Source of the DNA: Eutypa lata
Taxonomy: Eukaryota; Ascomycota; Sordariomycetes; Xylariales; Diatrypaceae
Direction: 5' to 3'
Assembly (NCBI GenBank): GCA_022661535.1
Contig: JAKULF010000003.1
Span: forward strand, 4,898,001-4,962,000
Length of the DNA stretch: 64,000 bases
Part shown: piece after piece, positions 37,589-48,455 of the stretch
Layout of the letters: each line of letters starts with the position of its first letter
How positions within the stretch are numbered: position 1 is the first letter of the stretch
Notes under the pieces: model-generated
Seen by the model: only the letters and a program-made list of their open reading frames with translations
What the model was told of the DNA's origin: nothing
The model's database searches: none
Program-made: the position numbers and the translations under genes

Positions 37589-39694
37589 ATGGGAGATGTT
37601 ACATCATCCTCGTCGGCGGGCGAATATGCGAGTCACGAAGCTCCTAGTAGTGGGTTTCAGGGAGTCGTCCCAAATGAGGGACAACCCTCATACCCACAAG
37701 GGCCGAGTCCGGTAAACTATCAACAACAACAATACCAGCAACATTATACTCCTATGCCGAATGCGTTCACCAACCAGTTCGATATGACTTATGCACAAGC
37801 GCCAGGGCGCCAAGGTAACTTCAACATGGCAGCGATGGGCAACGCTCTTCCACAGCACGTCTATAGGCCCGGCTATAGCCCAGGACAGCAGCAACGACAC
37901 GGCACGGGCGGGATGGCGCATGGGGGAATGCAACCGATGGTACAATATGGTCTAGCAGCTCAACACTATTATATGCCCCAGCATCAACAGATGCCGCAGT
38001 ACTACAACGCTCAGTTATCTACTCCTCAGCAACAACAGCAACAGCAACAGCAACAGCAACACCAAGCCAACCAACGACAGAACGAATTTTATCCAAACCC
38101 GGTCATGATGAACCAACCTCACGGGGCCATGACAGCGAATTACTATTATCCTTCTGCTCATGCATACCCGAATCACAATCACTCTATGCATGGCCCAATG
38201 ACGCCTAGCCAGTTTATCATGCCTGATGGAACTTCGGGCGAAGTCCAAAGACAATCACCAACGCCTGGGGTGGGTCCGTCAGGGTATAGTCAACCCGAAA
38301 GTATGTCTCTACTCGAGATATTGGAAGCAATTCTATCCCCATGGATGAGGTCACAAGGTAAAAAGATTAGAGATTGTCACTAACAAGCTTACCAGATACC
38401 CGGGATAGTCGGTCAAATGTGGTTCGAGGGCCTCCTCGCAAACCTCGACAAAGTGGTGAGTTCTTCTCTCAAGTTGTGGTTATACCTTGCTAATACATGG
38501 AAGGACATGCTATTTGGATAGGGAACCTGCCGCCGCAAACGGAGTTGATGAGCCTAGTTCAACACGTGTGTAAAGAAGCTTTGGGTCTTGAATCGCTATT
38601 CCTTATATCGAAAAGCAACTGCGCCTTTGCAAACTTTAAAGACGAGCAGGCCTGTGTTGCAGCACAGCAGAAGCTTCACGATTCAAAATTTCAATCTGTC
38701 CGGCTGGTCAGCAGACTACGAAAGAGCACGGTCGAAGGAACTGGTGGTCAAACTGCACCCACGGGGCCCTCAGCAACTTCGCCCACTACGCGGAAACCAT
38801 CTACCGATCTAACAGCCAGTCCCCAGCTCGATGGACCTGAATCATCTCCAACTCCACCGGCTGAAAGCCAGTCAACTTCAAAAAATGCGCCGCCAAACGA
38901 CCTAAACCATCGAAGAGACAAATTCTTTATTCTTAAAAGCTTGACGGTGGAAGACCTGGAATTAAGCATCAGGAACGGGGTCTGGGCAACTCAATCACAC
39001 AACGAGACGTCATTAAACGATGCTTTTGGGGTTAGTATATTTTATTCTTATTATTCTTGATGTAAACTGTCATGAAAGCTAACTAAGTAACCAACAGTCT
39101 GCTGACAATGTTTATTTGGTCTTCTCGGCAAATAAATCAGGAGAATATTTCGGCTACGCAAGAATGGTTTCTCCTATCGACGACGACCCAGCAGCAGCTA
39201 TAGAGTTTGCGCCAAAAGCTCAGGCTACAAACGATCTTGACCTACCAAAAGCAATCCCAACGGATGCAACCGAAAATTGCCCAAGGGGCCGGATCATCGA
39301 CGATTCAGCTCGAGGCACCATATTTTGGGAGGTTGAAAGAGATGAAGCAGACGGGGTGGCCGAGACGGATTCGGAAGATTCTCACAGTGTGAAGAGTGGC
39401 ATGGATGGAGAGGCGGGGACCAAGGCTTGGGGCAAACCGTTCAAGCTGGAGTGGCTTTCAACTGCAAGATTGCCTTTCTACCGAACGCGTGGACTACGAA
39501 ACCCATGGAATTCGAACAGAGAGGTCAAGATTGCGCGGGACGGGACGGAGTTGGAACCTTCTGTTGGGCGGAAACTCATTGGCTTGTTCAATCGAGTACA
39601 AAGCCCACCACCCTTGCCGTTGGGAATGCGTCCAGGAATGCCAATAGTGGCAGGATATCCGCCACCAATTCCGCAACATTTCGCTCCTCGATGA
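37589..39694 (+). CDS. RRM + YTH domain RNA-binding protein (predicted m6A reader), four exons
   Basis: It is predicted to bind N6-methyladenosine in RNA. Exons are 37589-38357, 38396-38455, 38504-39030 and 39098-39694, joined in frame to 650 aa. The start is the first in-frame ATG; the open frame upstream has none. The N-terminal third is Q/M/Y/P-rich and disordered, with a polyglutamine run at 38027-38063. An RRM follows at about residues 278-350, with RNP2-like IWIGNLP and RNP1-like CAFANFKD. The YTH domain occupies about 400-630: KFFILKS, the cage tryptophan in GVWATQ, VYLVFSANKSGEYFGYARM, a second tryptophan in LEWLS, then LPFYRTRGLRNPWN and REVKIARDGTELEP. Both cage tryptophans seen are intact. 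It is not recognisably Mmi1; RRM-YTH pairing is an arrangement found in filamentous fungi. Confidence 0.93.
38027..38063 (+). repeat. CAA/CAG repeat coding polyglutamine
   Basis: A mixed CAA/CAG run codes for about 11 glutamines inside the disordered N-terminal region of the YTH protein. Further short Q clusters lie on both sides. Confidence 0.9.
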
Positions 39695-41067
39695 CGTACG
39701 AGACGTTTCCCCTTTGAGTGCCGAATGAGGATGGTTTATACCAGATGATTGTATCATTGGGTATAAGGGGTACGGATTATGCTATGCTGGCCATGGCTAA
39801 GGCTGATAAGAGAAAAACGTATATGCTAGATCACGACCTCTCTACCCAGTTTTATCTATGGACTACGTTGTATCTAATGCCAACTACACTATTGTATATC
39901 CACCAATTGCAATGTAACTTTCTTCTACTTGACTTACCCATTTCGTTGTTATGCGTGATGACTAAGTTATAATAGGTGAATAGGCTAATATGCCTTGATG
40001 TATGTAAGAACTACGCGTCTAAGTGGCCACGGGAAGCTTCTCCATCGATAACCAATCATGTAATAATATGCAACATATGACAGCCCCTGTTGAACTCTAC
40101 ACATCAGACATGCAGGGATGCAAAAGACGGTAATTGAGTAGTAAGTAATTGCGCCTGCGTACGTACAACTATGGAAGCCACGGCGTCATCCTGTCACTGC
40201 ACTCTAAGAGTTGACGGCAGGTACGTAGTTCCTGCGAAATAACGTCATTGGGCCTTCATCGTGGATTTGTAAAGGTGTAAAGTTCTATTATTACTTATTA
40301 CATTGCCAATTGCGGTTTGCAATGCCAGTATGTATGTATCGCCCAGCATCGGGCGGGGGAACACACACATGAGAACATCATCATCGCATGACTCCCCATT
40401 CCATTTGGAGCTCACACACGTAGAAGAAAAGCACATGCAGCGCTTTGAAACCAGCATGTCGTTGCATGGAAGGGACATCATGTCCTACCTGGGCTAAGCG
40501 TTACAAACTACGTCATCATTGCATTTTTTATAGGGGAAAAACATTGAAGGTCCCCCCCCCCGTTTGCCAAGCCTTTCCGCGGACAGGGGACCAGCCCCCA
40601 CCCTCCAGTTTTACTAGCGCGTTAGGCTAAGGTAGGGCCAGGAAGCAACTGGAAGTTGCACGAACAGACACCAAAGCCGTGTTGGATATTTGCATATTCT
40701 GTAACTAAAGAGAGGTCTCCATCAGCCACACACGCCCACAAGAAAAAGAGGAACTCTGTCTTGGTGAGCAGTTATGTATTTATGGTGGATAGCGTGAAAT
40801 AATATTGAAATAAAAGAGGATATTCGCCACTCACATCATCTCGCAATGGATGCTCATACATAGGTTGCAGTAGGTACTTAGCAATCTTAACAACTATTTA
40901 CCCCTTACTGTCATGTTCGTGAGAATAACTATGATTAAACTCGTGATAAAGTAAATAAAAAGTTCAGGTTCAATGGAAAGCCAATGTCATTAGAAATATG
41001 GCCATTTTTGCGATAGGAAGGGCAATTGCCGGACAGGTTCTCGTTGTGCTTAGCTCCGTATACTATA

Positions 41068-41080
41068 GAATATTCTAGGA
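41068..41080 (+). promoter_or_regulatory. Distal heat shock element
   Basis: GAA at 41068, TTC at 41073 and GGA at 41078 keep the 5-bp phasing of alternating nGAAn/nTTCn units bound by Hsf1 trimers. The third unit has one mismatch. It sits about 230 bp upstream of the HSP30 TATA box. Confidence 0.7.
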
Positions 41081-41242
41081 GGCTCTCGTCGTTTTGATCA
41101 CGTAAAACCATCGAAAGACATCGGCATCATCCGTAACCCGTAGAAGACCAACTGCATCACAAAGACGCATTCATCACGCAATATCCTACGCATAGAATCC
41201 TCTGCTACTTTCGAAATGATGCTATATTCGTCCAATGGTAAT

Positions 41243-41260
41243 TTCTCAGAGTTTCTCGAA
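41243..41260 (+). promoter_or_regulatory. Proximal heat shock element, four phased units
   Basis: TTCTCAGAGTTTCTCGAA places TTC (41243), AGA (41248), TTC (41253) and GAA (41258) in exact 5-bp steps. Three units are perfect and one (AGA) has a single mismatch. It lies 36 bp upstream of the TATA box, ideal for Hsf1 activation of the HSP30 gene. Confidence 0.85.
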
Positions 41261-41296
41261 GATGGACAAGGAGCACTGGCTCGAGCACCTCACGAT

Positions 41297-41304
41297 TATA
41301 TAAA
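41297..41304 (+). promoter_or_regulatory. TATA box of the HSP30 gene
   Basis: TATATAAA lies 169 bp upstream of the ATG and just downstream of the phased heat shock element. A strong TATA plus HSE is the classic inducible layout. Confidence 0.75.
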
Positions 41305-41465
41305 CGGTTGACAGCATCGTGGCATTAACCTCCCTTTTCCTGTTCATCAGAACAACAACAAAGTATCAAACAATACCCACCACAACGCACAACTATCAAA
41401 AGCGCTCAGCAACAACAACGCTCAATCAACATCAAACAACTTCCACACAACACAAAACACAAACA

Positions 41466-42131
41466 ATGTCGTTCTTCACATCACCACGATACTACTCCTC
41501 GGCTGAGCCCAACTTCGGCGGGCTCTTCCGGCTCATCGACGACTGGGACCGACACGTGCAGCAGCAGACAGATGGCGGCGCCGTCGCTCAGCGCCACGGA
41601 GCCCGTCACCTACCACTGATCAGCCCCAAGTTCGACCTAAAGGAGACGGAGGCGGCGTACGAGCTGCACGGCGAGCTCCCCGGCATCGAGAAGGACCGGG
41701 TCAACATCGAGTTCAGCGACGACCAGACCATCGTCGTGCGCGGCTCCATCGAGCGGTCCTACACCTCCTCGGAAGAAGACGGGGGCGATAAGGCCGCCGG
41801 GGCCGAGAACGTCGCCGTGAAGACCGCCGAGGGAGGCGAACCACACCACGTCACACCACACAAGGTTACCGTCGAGGATGAGAAGCCCGAGGGTTCTGCT
41901 GCTGCTGCTGCTGAGAAATCCGTGGAGAAGTCCAAGACCGGTCCGCCGGCCGAGGCCCCCAAGCACAAGTTCTGGGTATCGGAGCGCAGCTTCGGCGAGT
42001 TCTCCCGGTCCTTCGCCTTCCCCGGCCGCATCGACACCGAGGGCGTCACTGCCTCCCTCAACAACGGTGTCCTGACCGTCGTCGCCCCCAAGGCTAAGAA
42101 GCACGAGAGCCGCCGCATCGCCATCCACTAA
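41466..42131 (+). CDS. Small heat shock protein, HSP30/HSP20 family, 221 aa
   Basis: This is an ATP-independent chaperone that holds unfolding proteins under heat stress. The ATG at 41466 begins MSFFTSPRYYSS, the usual N terminus of fungal HSP30. The alpha-crystallin domain starts near residue 58 (FDLKETEAAYELHGELPGI). It is split by an Ala/Glu/Lys-rich insertion of about 80 residues, and resumes at SERSFGEFSRSFAFPGRID, ending with LNNGVLTVVAPK. The G-V-L motif needed for the beta-sandwich is intact. A split domain with a charged insert is normal in fungal HSP30. Two HSE arrays and a TATA box upstream point to Hsf1 control. The gene has no intron, as is typical of heat-induced genes. Confidence 0.95.
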   Translation: MSFFTSPRYYSSAEPNFGGLFRLIDDWDRHVQQQTDGGAVAQRHGARHLPLISPKFDLKETEAAYELHGELPGIEKDRVNIEFSDDQTIVVRGSIERSYTSSEEDGGDKAAGAENVAVKTAEGGEPHHVTPHKVTVEDEKPEGSAAAAAEKSVEKSKTGPPAEAPKHKFWVSERSFGEFSRSFAFPGRIDTEGVTASLNNGVLTVVAPKAKKHESRRIAIH

Positions 42132-44527
42132 ACAAACAACAAAGACAACTTAAGTGGTTGAGTAGTAGTTCATCGTTGCCATCAATAATTTATCACTCGA
42201 CCACTTCCATTCTCTACTACTTTCTAATAATGCATCGTCTTCATTCCCTTCTACTTCACAGTTATATATATTATATACTACTTACCTTCTCCTTCACTCT
42301 TATCAACTTAAAAATGGAGGCGGTATCATCGGCAGGCGGCGGAGTTTCTGGAATTTGTATCATGGAATCGTACGGTCCTTATGAGACATGACATGACAGT
42401 TAGGATTTGGCCAATCTGTGGGAAGTATTGGTATTAGATTGTATCTAGCGAACTATCAAATAATTTACAGATTGTACTTCATGATCACGAATGGCACTTT
42501 ATTGATAGGTCAGTGTGAATGCAAATCGGCTATATTTCATATTCCCTTTTTTATGGTAAAGCGTGACTTCTCCTCAAACTAAGTCCATTCAAATTACCGA
42601 TATGGGCCAAACTTTTTGTTGTCGGTTAATATAAGAACCTATCATTATGAAAGACAGTTGAGCAACTTATTACTAATAGGATAATTGAATTTCAATGTTA
42701 GTAATATATATGAGAGAAATGCAGATCAGAGCTTTTATAAAAGGTCTTTGCATAAGATACTATAACAGGTTAAATGTTTAGTAATCATATTGACCTCTTC
42801 CTGCGTATATCATTGTATACTAAGACAACTGATGAGACAACTATAATAAAAAAATAAGGTATGATTACCCTATGCTTCTCGTTATTTAGTTTCCACGATA
42901 TTGGTGAAGAATACTCATTCACATCACTATAGTCTATAAAAGCCTGCTTTGTGTCTTGTATTTCTTCGCGGAAACTTAAAATCCATTCATATAATTGCGG
43001 ACCGGTTGCAGCAAGAACTCACTATGGTTTCAATTGGGATTTCCCATTATTCCACTCACGTAGCGTACGTTACGTTGTATTTCTTTCCATACGGCTACTT
43101 ATGATACCATCAGGCTACTGTAACGCAGTAGAACAATTAGACGTGTATACGGCTCGATCTTCCAACAATGAACACCAAACCCATTCCTTGAAAATAGCAA
43201 GTTCTTGTCCAATTTAAGCAAGGAAAGTACTATATGTCTAACATGATCATACTAGGTTAAAGGTCTTGTTAATAAATAGCAAGAACAGACGACAAGAAAC
43301 GAAGCTCTTCAATTTTAAGTATGATACAGTCTTAAATACATACATATATGATATCTTTAAACAATAATATCCGCGCTATTTGGATGATTCATATCTATGG
43401 CCAGCTACATTTTAAAGCACAAAGGCGATAAAACTTCCCCGGATGTGTTAATTGGGGTTGACTTCCCTTGCAGCTCCGCAGGGCTTTGGTAAGAGCAGCA
43501 GTGCCCTAACACTCCTGTCCACAAATCCGGATATGCTCATTAGAAACCAAGCAAAATAGCATGTAGAAGAGCATTTTCTCCGTAGAACTACTGCAGGAGA
43601 CGAAAAAGACAAGGAGAACCAAAAAACATACAACACCAGGGATTCGCTGGTCGTCACCGACCCAACTACTAATCCGGCACTATCTAGCTTATCTAGGGGA
43701 GAGCGGACGGGATCCCGAGTTCTCTAGATGTTATGGTCGTATGTGGTAGATTGGTGGTTTATTATTTCTTATATAGACGGGTCGAGGTCTATTGCTCTAT
43801 TCGTGGGTAGAAGCCGGGCCAATCTGCGAGTAAATATGTGTATCGCCTAATTGTATATAATTGAAACAACCGTTACGATCATGATTTAGCTAAATCTTTA
43901 TACATTATGTTCGTAGCGGTGAAGTTATAATTAAATTACGACTACGGCACTGTCACAATTGCTTACGATTTCATACATCCGAAATAGTAGAGCTTTATGA
44001 CATGATACCAAGAGGAAGCTGACTTTCTAAGTTCGAGCTTAACAACCTCATATACTTAGCTACAACAATGTCTAAATGCAGGCATTAAAGACAGTGTATA
44101 TCTATCTATCTCTTTTAACACATAAATCATGAGAATGAAGCCACCAATTCAATATATATTCGATCGTTTATTAGTAAGAGAATTTCCACTAGTCAGCAGC
44201 ATTGCTTACTACACCAACACTTACGTTTCCTAGAGAGAGGGCTTACAGAGCTCTTTGCGACGTGTAGTCCAGAAGTAATGAGTTTTAGCTTCTGCCTGAA
44301 ATTTACGAGTGAAAATATATATCCAGCATTATGCATTAGACTACAATTATATGGTGCCCGGAGACGACGATGTCTAACCTTCCCTTTTATCCAAGCCCAA
44401 AGCAGGTCTATTATCCAGCGCCTGAGATTATGCCCTTCCACACATATATATATATATACCCACGCGCCATGCGGCCCTCTCATCTATTATTATTCTTTTC
44501 CATCATATTCATTATAAACACGAAAAC
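42132..44527. other. AT-rich spacer
   Basis: No gene is supportable. It lies between the 3' ends of HSP30 and the leftward GH17 gene. A (TA)n stretch is present near 44446-44457. Confidence 0.6.
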
Positions 44528-45553
44528 CTAACACGCCAGGTCGAAGAACGGGGTAGCGCTACTGAGAGGCGTCAGGCCGAAGGCGATGTCGGTCTGGGCA
44601 GTGTTCGCGTCGACCAGGGTGTACCACCACATGTTGCGGGTGCCGAACGTCGGGCATCCAACAGCCTTCCAGTATCGCTGGGCGTTCTCCACGCTGGCGA
44701 CGGCATCACGCTGCTGAGGACCACCTGAGAAAAGGAAAACCGTCGTTAGCATGCATGCACTGGTGCTTGTACGGATTGGTAATGGTGTGTATGGGGGTGC
44801 ATAAATAAACTTACTGTGAGGCCATCCGGTCTCCGTGAGGAAGACGGGCTTGCCGGCGGCGATGCGCTCCGTCTCAGCGACCGCGGACCAGTAGTTGTCG
44901 GCCGCCACGGCGATGCTATTCGCCTTGGTGCTCTCGAAGTAGGGGAAGCTGTTGTGGCCGAGCCAGTTCACCGAGGACGCCACGCCGGCGTTCTCGGACA
45001 GGATCCACGCCGTCCACGTGTCGACGTGGCCGATGGGCTTGCTCTCGAGCCTCGTGCCCTTGATCCAGTCCCGCATCCAGCCGATGTACCCCTCGATCTC
45101 CGCGCCCGTCGCGCCGGCGCCGGCGTTGTTGGCCACGCCCTCGGGGCTGCTCCGGTACAGGTCCTCCGACCCGACGCTCATGCCGACGACGCGGTCGGTG
45201 AACGCCGCGCCGAGGTTCTTCTCGGCCGCCAGGAGGGCATTGAGCTCGTTCTCGTAGACGGCCCGGCCCGCGCTCGCCCACAGGCCCACGAGGATCGACG
45301 TGTCCGTGTCGATGGCGGCCTGGAAGGCGCTGATGGGATCGGCCGCCGTGCCGCACTGGATCGAGGTGTAGAGGCGGGCCGAGGCAAAGCCCTGGGCGCC
45401 CGCGAGGTTCTTAGCTCGGTTGAAAAGGTTCACGAAGTCGCTGTATGACCGGCAGGAGCCGTCCTCGTTGGTGGCGCCGTAGTTGAAGCCCTGGACTTGG
45501 GCCGAGACGGTCGTGGCGAGGCCGAGGGCCGCGGTAATGTTCTTGAGCTGCAT
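44528..45553 (-). CDS. Secreted GH17 beta-1,3-glucanase/glucanosyltransferase, Bgl2-like
   Basis: It acts on cell-wall beta-1,3-glucan, cutting or transferring chains. Two exons, 44815-45553 and 44528-44724, encode 311 aa, close to the 313 aa of yeast Bgl2. A signal peptide covers about residues 1-18 (ITAALGLATTVSA). GFNYGATN begins the mature TIM barrel. The acid/base glutamate is E130 in VGSEDLYR and the nucleophile is E241 in FLTETGWP, both present. The start at 45553 is chosen because it places the signal peptide at the N terminus. The 90-nt intron is stop-free and a multiple of three, so unspliced RNA would still encode a protein with a 30-residue insertion right after the nucleophile. 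A TATA-like TATATAAAA stretch lies about 155 bp upstream. Confidence 0.95.
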   Translation of the reverse strand: MQLKNITAALGLATTVSAQVQGFNYGATNEDGSCRSYSDFVNLFNRAKNLAGAQGFASARLYTSIQCGTAADPISAFQAAIDTDTSILVGLWASAGRAVYENELNALLAAEKNLGAAFTDRVVGMSVGSEDLYRSSPEGVANNAGAGATGAEIEGYIGWMRDWIKGTRLESKPIGHVDTWTAWILSENAGVASSVNWLGHNSFPYFESTKANSIAVAADNYWSAVAETERIAAGKPVFLTETGWPHSKFIYAPPYTPLPIRTSTSACMLTTVFLFSGGPQQRDAVASVENAQRYWKAVGCPTFGTRNMWWYTLVDANTAQTDIAFGLTPLSSATPFFDLAC

Positions 45554-46866
45554 CGTGTGAGGAGGTTGATGAGGGGTTTGAGCGAGCGAGCGAGCGAAAA
45601 TTGCCAAAGAGAGCAAAAGATTGACAGGACACAGGGAGGCAAAGAGGGTCACTGATGTGCAGAGCAACGAAGATCACACTTGAATTTGGGTTGGACTCGA
45701 GCTGGGGTTTTATATAACTATGATTTAAAGGGGTTGCTTCCTAGCAGGTTTTTTTTATTGAACTCCAGCATTGACCCTCTTTTTACAGTTGTCCCCTAAC
45801 TAAGCCTCAGTGGTCCCTTAAAAATAAACCATGTGGACGAAAATATCCTTGATATCGAATATTCTAAACTGTCACTGTCAAGCTAGGATGCATGAGGCTC
45901 GTATTTGCCGGCCAAGGGTCCCATAACAAGGGGTGATCGGATGCCGTTGATTGGACCAGCGCAGAACTAACACCCACCTAAGGAATTGATTGACCATCAG
46001 CCGTGATTCCGCCCGCTAGCCAAGCGCGCGAACACGGACCCGGGTTCCAGTGCTTCGTCATTGGGAGGGTCTCGGCACCTGCGGGGGCAGGGGTTGCTGT
46101 CAAATCGTGCATATGAAATCGGGATTAGGAGAGCACCAATACCAATCACTTTGGTAGGCGGGCAGAAGCGGAGTGTTCTCGTTTTTACATAAGGAGGTAC
46201 AGTACGATTGGAGTGAACTGTGACTGTCTATTTATATATATTTGATATGGTATGTTACCAGTTACTATGCAAGGTATGTAAGTAGGTAAGTAACTATATG
46301 TATCTATGTGGCGAGCTTGCATTCCCGGCCACGTCCGATCATCGACTGTCAGGCAAGAGAATCCGTGAGAAGAGAGGCGCCAGTGTACTTGTGACTGTAG
46401 TCTGCCACGTTAACGACACTTTTAATGTTTACAACAGAGGTCAGATAGAACCAGAGTAATAGATATCTCGTGTGGTCATTAAACACTTAATATCTACGTT
46501 GTTCTTCACGGGGTATCCGCGCAGGCGCCAGTTTAGCAGACATTTTTCATTGCCTAAGGAAAATAGCTAAAATTCCCATTGGCTGAGCTTAATAGCGCAG
46601 ATAATAGGGCGCTATTGCTATATATGTAGATGTACTAGACGCCTTAAAACACTACTAAAGCTTAGGGATGTTTATAATTTACTAGGTACATACCTAGTAC
46701 CAGGTAAGTTAGGTAGTCCCACGATTAAATTCGGCCAATCTAACTATCTCATTGACGTACTTGAACACAGATATATGATACTAAGGACTATTCAGAGACT
46801 TTGAATCAGCACAGCCAGAACTATTCCTACAACCCCCGCCAGCGGCCACTTCAATACTGGCTTTCG
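45554..46866. other. Spacer with the GH17 promoter
   Basis: The GH17 promoter, with TATA near 45708-45716, occupies the left part. The rest is AT-rich with no supportable gene. Confidence 0.6.
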
Positions 46867-48001
46867 TCAACCGGGATGATAGGCTATATACACCTGCAAG
46901 GCGCTTTCTACACACTGTACGAACCCCAGAGTAGTTGTAATAAGCAGAACCAGCACAGCCACCCAGAATGTGTACCACCGCTCACCACTTCGCCTATCAT
47001 GCCACCACTGGAACAGTGTCCTTGGCGTAGCATCATCGTACGCTTGTTTCAATATGACGAGGCGGTCTCTCCAGTACGTGAAATGTTCCAACTGTCGCAT
47101 TTCCGTTCTTAAGTTGCCGCACATGATGAGCCGTGGGTCAACACTACAAGGGCGGAAATCAGCAGCGAGCTTATTGAACCATTGCCGCTCCTTGCTCCAG
47201 CGAGAGCTCCCCTTAAATTCGGACTGTGGAAAGAGCAAAGCCAGCGTCCGTAGAGTCTCCTCTGCAAGACCATCAGGTAGTAACGACCTTGCAAGTGTTA
47301 ATAAGCTAATTATCCTACCCAGTAGATGGATAGCGAGACAATACTTACTCATGCTGACACTTGAGGAAAGATGCGTGGTGGAATATCAAGACTCTGGTGT
47401 CATCATCGACTAATAGCAGATGATCATCCAAATTATCTGTAAAGTTTATTTGCAGTCCTCCTATAACGTTTATGCTCCATGCATTAAAACTTTTAGGTAG
47501 TTTCACATGCTGGTAGGACAGGACCTGAGGTTGATCGAAACGGGCTTTGATGAATGCAGCAAGGGTTCCTTCTTTCCATATCAGACAGTGGCGAGGTATA
47601 GCCTGATGCTTGACGATCCCTATTTTGAGCATTGAGACCAACCGTGCAGCCAAGTTTACAGAATTATCATCAGCCTCTGTGGTGATAGTACTTGTGGGCT
47701 GACCTGCTGCAAGATATTGCAAAATGGACTCCTTGGATTGTCCCTGCCGTAGGTGCTTTACAATTTCGACTATGTCGTTATATTTGCGCACTGTCACATA
47801 GCGTCCGTCTGCATATGCCACGGTAGTGTGCCATTGACGCCTGTAGTATTCCAAGTACGGAGATATGTCGACGCTATCTAGTATTTGACTATTACGCTGC
47901 TCTTGGTCATGTTCAGGGCCCCAGAATGTAGTTATCAGAGTCTCAGGGGGCGGAATATCTGTCTGGCCGGTATCTGTGGTGCTGGACGTTATATTTGCCA
48001 T
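46867..48001 (-). CDS. Fungal one-TM protein of an uncharacterised accessory family
   Basis: The function is unknown. Exon 1 is 47349-48001 and exon 2 is 46867-47287; the 61-nt intron has GTAAGT and the join gives 357 aa. The start is the first ATG. I recognise the pattern from multi-copy hypothetical proteins of filamentous fungi. Its marks are LLLVDDDTRVLIFHHASF (about residues 200-217), AEETLRTLALLFP, a YWRDRLVILKQAYDD block and LFQWWHDRR. One C-terminal transmembrane helix follows (WYTFWVAVLVLLITTTLGF). Only a short tail follows the helix, so most of the protein is probably cytosolic with a C-terminal anchor. It is divergently paired with the chimeric locus at 48456, sharing 454 bp of promoter. 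A link between them is inference. Confidence 0.75.
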
Positions 48002-48455
48002 ACTTCGGTAACGAGTAACTAGCAAGCTCGGTTGAATCAGAGCATGACAAGCTTAACTCAGTCTCGGGTCTTGTTTCCACCTCATATATAATCTCCGTTA
48101 TTCACGTTTGATCATAGTTTATGCATTTTAGACCGGAGATTTGGGGCGGTGTACCGCGGGGTGTGCTGCTCTTTCGTATGATTTGCCTATTGACAATTAT
48201 GCCTGTACACGCAGTCAAGCACGGTAGGTTATGACTGGCTTGCATAGCCCGTATATCTTCCTAGTCTGTCTTGCGTAGTTTTGAGGTAGCATTCCTATTC
48301 AGTTAATCAACCGGCAATTGTCCCTATTCCGTCATATTCAAGGTGACAAGACCCAATTTGTTAATTTCCCCGCCTTCTCCATCTCATCTTTCTCTGGATA
48401 TGCTTCAAGTCAAGTCAAGAACAGCTTGGCGTACACATCACCATAATGCGAGACA
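48002..48455. promoter_or_regulatory. Shared divergent promoter of the TM protein and the chimeric locus
   Basis: These 454 bp separate the two divergent ATGs. The right half has a CT-rich tract and CAAGTCAAGTCAAG-type direct repeats close to the rightward start. No TATA box is clear. Confidence 0.5.

Larger units (their letters stand above)
39695..41465. other. Spacer with the HSP30 promoter
   Basis: No gene is supportable. It holds two heat-shock-element arrays, a TATA box at 41297-41304 and a CA-rich unstructured 5' leader of about 130 nt before the HSP30 ATG, common for heat-induced fungal mRNAs. A C-run is present at about 40553-40561. Confidence 0.65.

Noticed and set aside
44725..44814. 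Longer GH17 protein reading straight through this stretch
   Set aside because: GTAAGT, CTAAC and TTCTCAG splice signals are present, and removing the 90 nt restores family spacing.
44816..45448. Long open frame opposite the GH17 gene
   Set aside because: Antisense shadow of a GC-rich exon with biased composition and no family signal.
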